From positions 1-64,000 of the forward strand of contig CAZJMK010000006.1 of the NCBI GenBank assembly GCA_964547135.1: a DNA stretch of 64,000 nucleotides. Direction: 5' to 3'. The notes beneath the pieces are model-generated. The model was not told where the DNA came from. It saw only the letters and a program-made list of their open reading frames with translations, and ran no database searches. Position numbers and translations under genes: made by a program. Positions 62,924 to 64,000 of this stretch are shown here, one piece after another. The DNA is from JAJXSS01 sp964547135 (GTDB lineage: Bacteria; Planctomycetota; Phycisphaerae; Phycisphaerales; Phycisphaeraceae). Numbering within the stretch: position 1 is the first letter of the stretch; every line of letters starts with the position of its first letter.

Positions 62924-64000
62924 ATGAACCCGACGCATTCGACGCCGCATTTGCAAGCCGGGAACACAGATCGCACCGTGACGATTGATCATGCGGTGGA
63001 ACGGCGTTCCCTGGCGGACACGGGGCTGAAAAAATATTTCGAGGCAGCGATTCGGTTTGAAGCCTCCGACCTTTTGATGCGCGGCGGGCAGACGCCCAAG
63101 TTGCGGATTCGCGGGGCGCTCAAGGGGTTGGATGTGCCGGCGTTGGAAGCGGCGTCGTTTGAGGAATGGGTCGAAGCCGGGCTGTCGGATGCCCAATGGC
63201 AGTTGTATGCCGCCAACGGATCGATCGACTTGGGGCTTGATTTGGATTCGGGTCATCGGTTTCGCGTCAATATTTTTCGCACCCGTGGGCGCAGTGCCCT
63301 GGCCGCCCGGCGGGTCAACAACAAAATCATGAGCTTTGAAGAACTGTACCTGCCCTCGGCGCTGGCGAAAATCGCTGAGTTGCATCAGGGGCTGGTGCTG
63401 GTCGCGGGCATCACGGGCAGCGGCAAAAGCACGACGCTGGCGTCAATGCTGCAACATATCAATGAGCGTCGCGCCTGCCACATATTGACGATTGAAGACC
63501 CGATTGAATATTTGTTTGTCGATGGCAAAGCAGTGGTGAACCAGCGCGAAGTGGGTATTGATGTACCCAACTTTGCGACGGGGTTGAAAGCACTGGTGCG
63601 CGAAAACCCGGATGTGGTGCTGATCGGCGAAATGCGCGACAAAGAGACGTTCGAAGCAGCGCTGCAGGCGGCGGAAACGGGGCATTTGGTGTTTGGGACG
63701 ATTCATGCGGCCAGTGCGGCACAGGCGTTTGGGCGTATTTATGATTTGTTTGATATCGAGGAGCGGCCGGCGATTCGGAATATGCTGGCGTATCAGATGC
63801 AGGCTTTTATTTATCAGAAGCTGCTGCCGACGGTGAAGCCGGATATTCAGCGTGTGCCGGCGCTCGAAATACTGTTGCAAAGTCCGCCGACGCGCAAGTT
63901 CATTTTGGATGGAAGAGAACACGAACTGGGCGAGGTGATCAAGGGTCAGCGCGAAGACGGCATGCAGACGTTCACCGATAGCTTGGTGGATTTGGTGGAA
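62924..64000 (+). CDS. pilT: PilT-type retraction ATPase, 3' end outside the window
   Basis: 359 residues are present with no stop. The N-terminal PAS-like domain (ASDLLMRGGQTPKLRIRGAL) is followed by a secretion ATPase core: Walker A GITGSGKSTT near residue 162, Asp box ILTIEDPIEYLF, Walker B VVLIGEMRDKETFEAALQAA and His box GHLVFGTIHAASA. It drives pilus retraction, or acts in a related type II/IV system, at the inner membrane. AAGGAG nine bases before the ATG fixes the start. The many pseudopilin genes in the window are possible clients of a related assembly machine. Confidence 0.93.
   Translation, partial: MNPTHSTPHLQAGNTDRTVTIDHAVERRSLADTGLKKYFEAAIRFEASDLLMRGGQTPKLRIRGALKGLDVPALEAASFEEWVEAGLSDAQWQLYAANGSIDLGLDLDSGHRFRVNIFRTRGRSALAARRVNNKIMSFEELYLPSALAKIAELHQGLVLVAGITGSGKSTTLASMLQHINERRACHILTIEDPIEYLFVDGKAVVNQREVGIDVPNFATGLKALVRENPDVVLIGEMRDKETFEAALQAAETGHLVFGTIHAASAAQAFGRIYDLFDIEERPAIRNMLAYQMQAFIYQKLLPTVKPDIQRVPALEILLQSPPTRKFILDGREHELGEVIKGQREDGMQTFTDSLVDLVE

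Noticed and set aside
1..64000. tRNA, rRNA, tmRNA or RNase P RNA genes
   Set aside because: I looked for GGTTCGAATCC-type T loops and the conserved cores of the other RNAs on both strands and found none. The TTGGTTCGAACATT match at 57088 belongs to a G element.

Overview
The window looks like a chromosomal contig from a planctomycete of the class Phycisphaerae. The evidence is several short type IV-prepilin-like proteins (FTLIELLVVISIIALL motif), a PEP-CTERM protein, a MoxR/DUF58/von Willebrand cluster, a PocR-AraC regulator next to a corrinoid protein, moderately high GC, frequent TTG starts and very dense intergenic repeats. This placement is inference. There is no rRNA, tRNA, phage or IS gene, and no CRISPR. 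A 100-N scaffold gap sits at 6406-6505.

Layout. 0-6 kb: corrinoid protein and its likely AraC-type regulator, ferredoxin reductase, CDGSH protein, dicarboxylate symporter, hemC. 6.5-10.8 kb: a large hrpA helicase gene carrying two in-frame repeat insertions. 11-15.4 kb: polyamine ABC transporter potABCD, split by repeats between potB and potC. 15.7-17 kb: two small membrane proteins. 17.4-19 kb: ptsH, ptsN, hpf. 19.3-21.2 kb: typA. 21.5-28.7 kb: an eroded carbohydrate locus (5'-truncated LacI-type regulator, PEP-CTERM tail fragment, two prepilin-like genes, a frameshifted GH-A glycosidase with CBM9-like tail, and a 3'-truncated gene start). 28.7-32 kb: membrane protein, cysteine desulfurase, ANTAR regulator, and a possible small RNA. 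32.2-39.7 kb: large VWA protein, moxR, DUF58, batA-like. 40.5-45.7 kb: sugar ABC transporter plus Na+/solute symporter. 46-48.3 kb: prepilin-like and PEP-CTERM proteins. 48.9-56.8 kb: housekeeping genes (mdh, panD, histidine kinase, aldo/keto reductase, BrnA-like, mtnP, prepilin-like). 57-64 kb: xerC/D, two lipoproteins (one TolB-like), APH-like kinase, pilT (runs off the end).

Repeat families, as named in the entries. A: about 50-100 bp hairpin with arms TGACGCCGTGCCCTTCAGGG / CCGGGGCTTCAGCCCTCGGC. B: 8-bp arrays (CCACTTGR)n. C: GTTAGCGCCGCGA-loop-TCGCGTC; C2: TTTAGCGCGGACGCTTTGCG. D: about 85-bp hairpin whose arms are 8-bp (ACCGANYN)n arrays. E: CAAGCCAAGAACGAGGCTGG hairpin. F: 7-bp (TCCGAAA)n or (TTCGAAT)n arrays. 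G: about 105-bp palindrome with arms (ATGGATN)n. H: about 110-bp palindrome with arms GGTGGGGCAGGCGTCTCGCC. I: CTAGTAGCTAGGGGCT palindrome; O: AACACAGAGGACACAGAG; J: CCCTCTCCCGGGAGAGGG; K: GTAGCCCAGCCGCCCC; L: GGCAACAAGTTGCCAGTGGC; M: CTTCATCCTCACGCACTGCG.

The most unusual feature is how these families are organised. B, F, E, D and C occur in one fixed order, often bounded by inverted B arms. They start right after many stop codons, supply the stop codon of several genes, and appear as translated in-frame inserts inside hrpA (two B-C-B' copies) and inside a TolB-like gene (one A arm). This resembles Rickettsia palindromic elements in behaviour, but the sequences are unlike any repeat I recognise.
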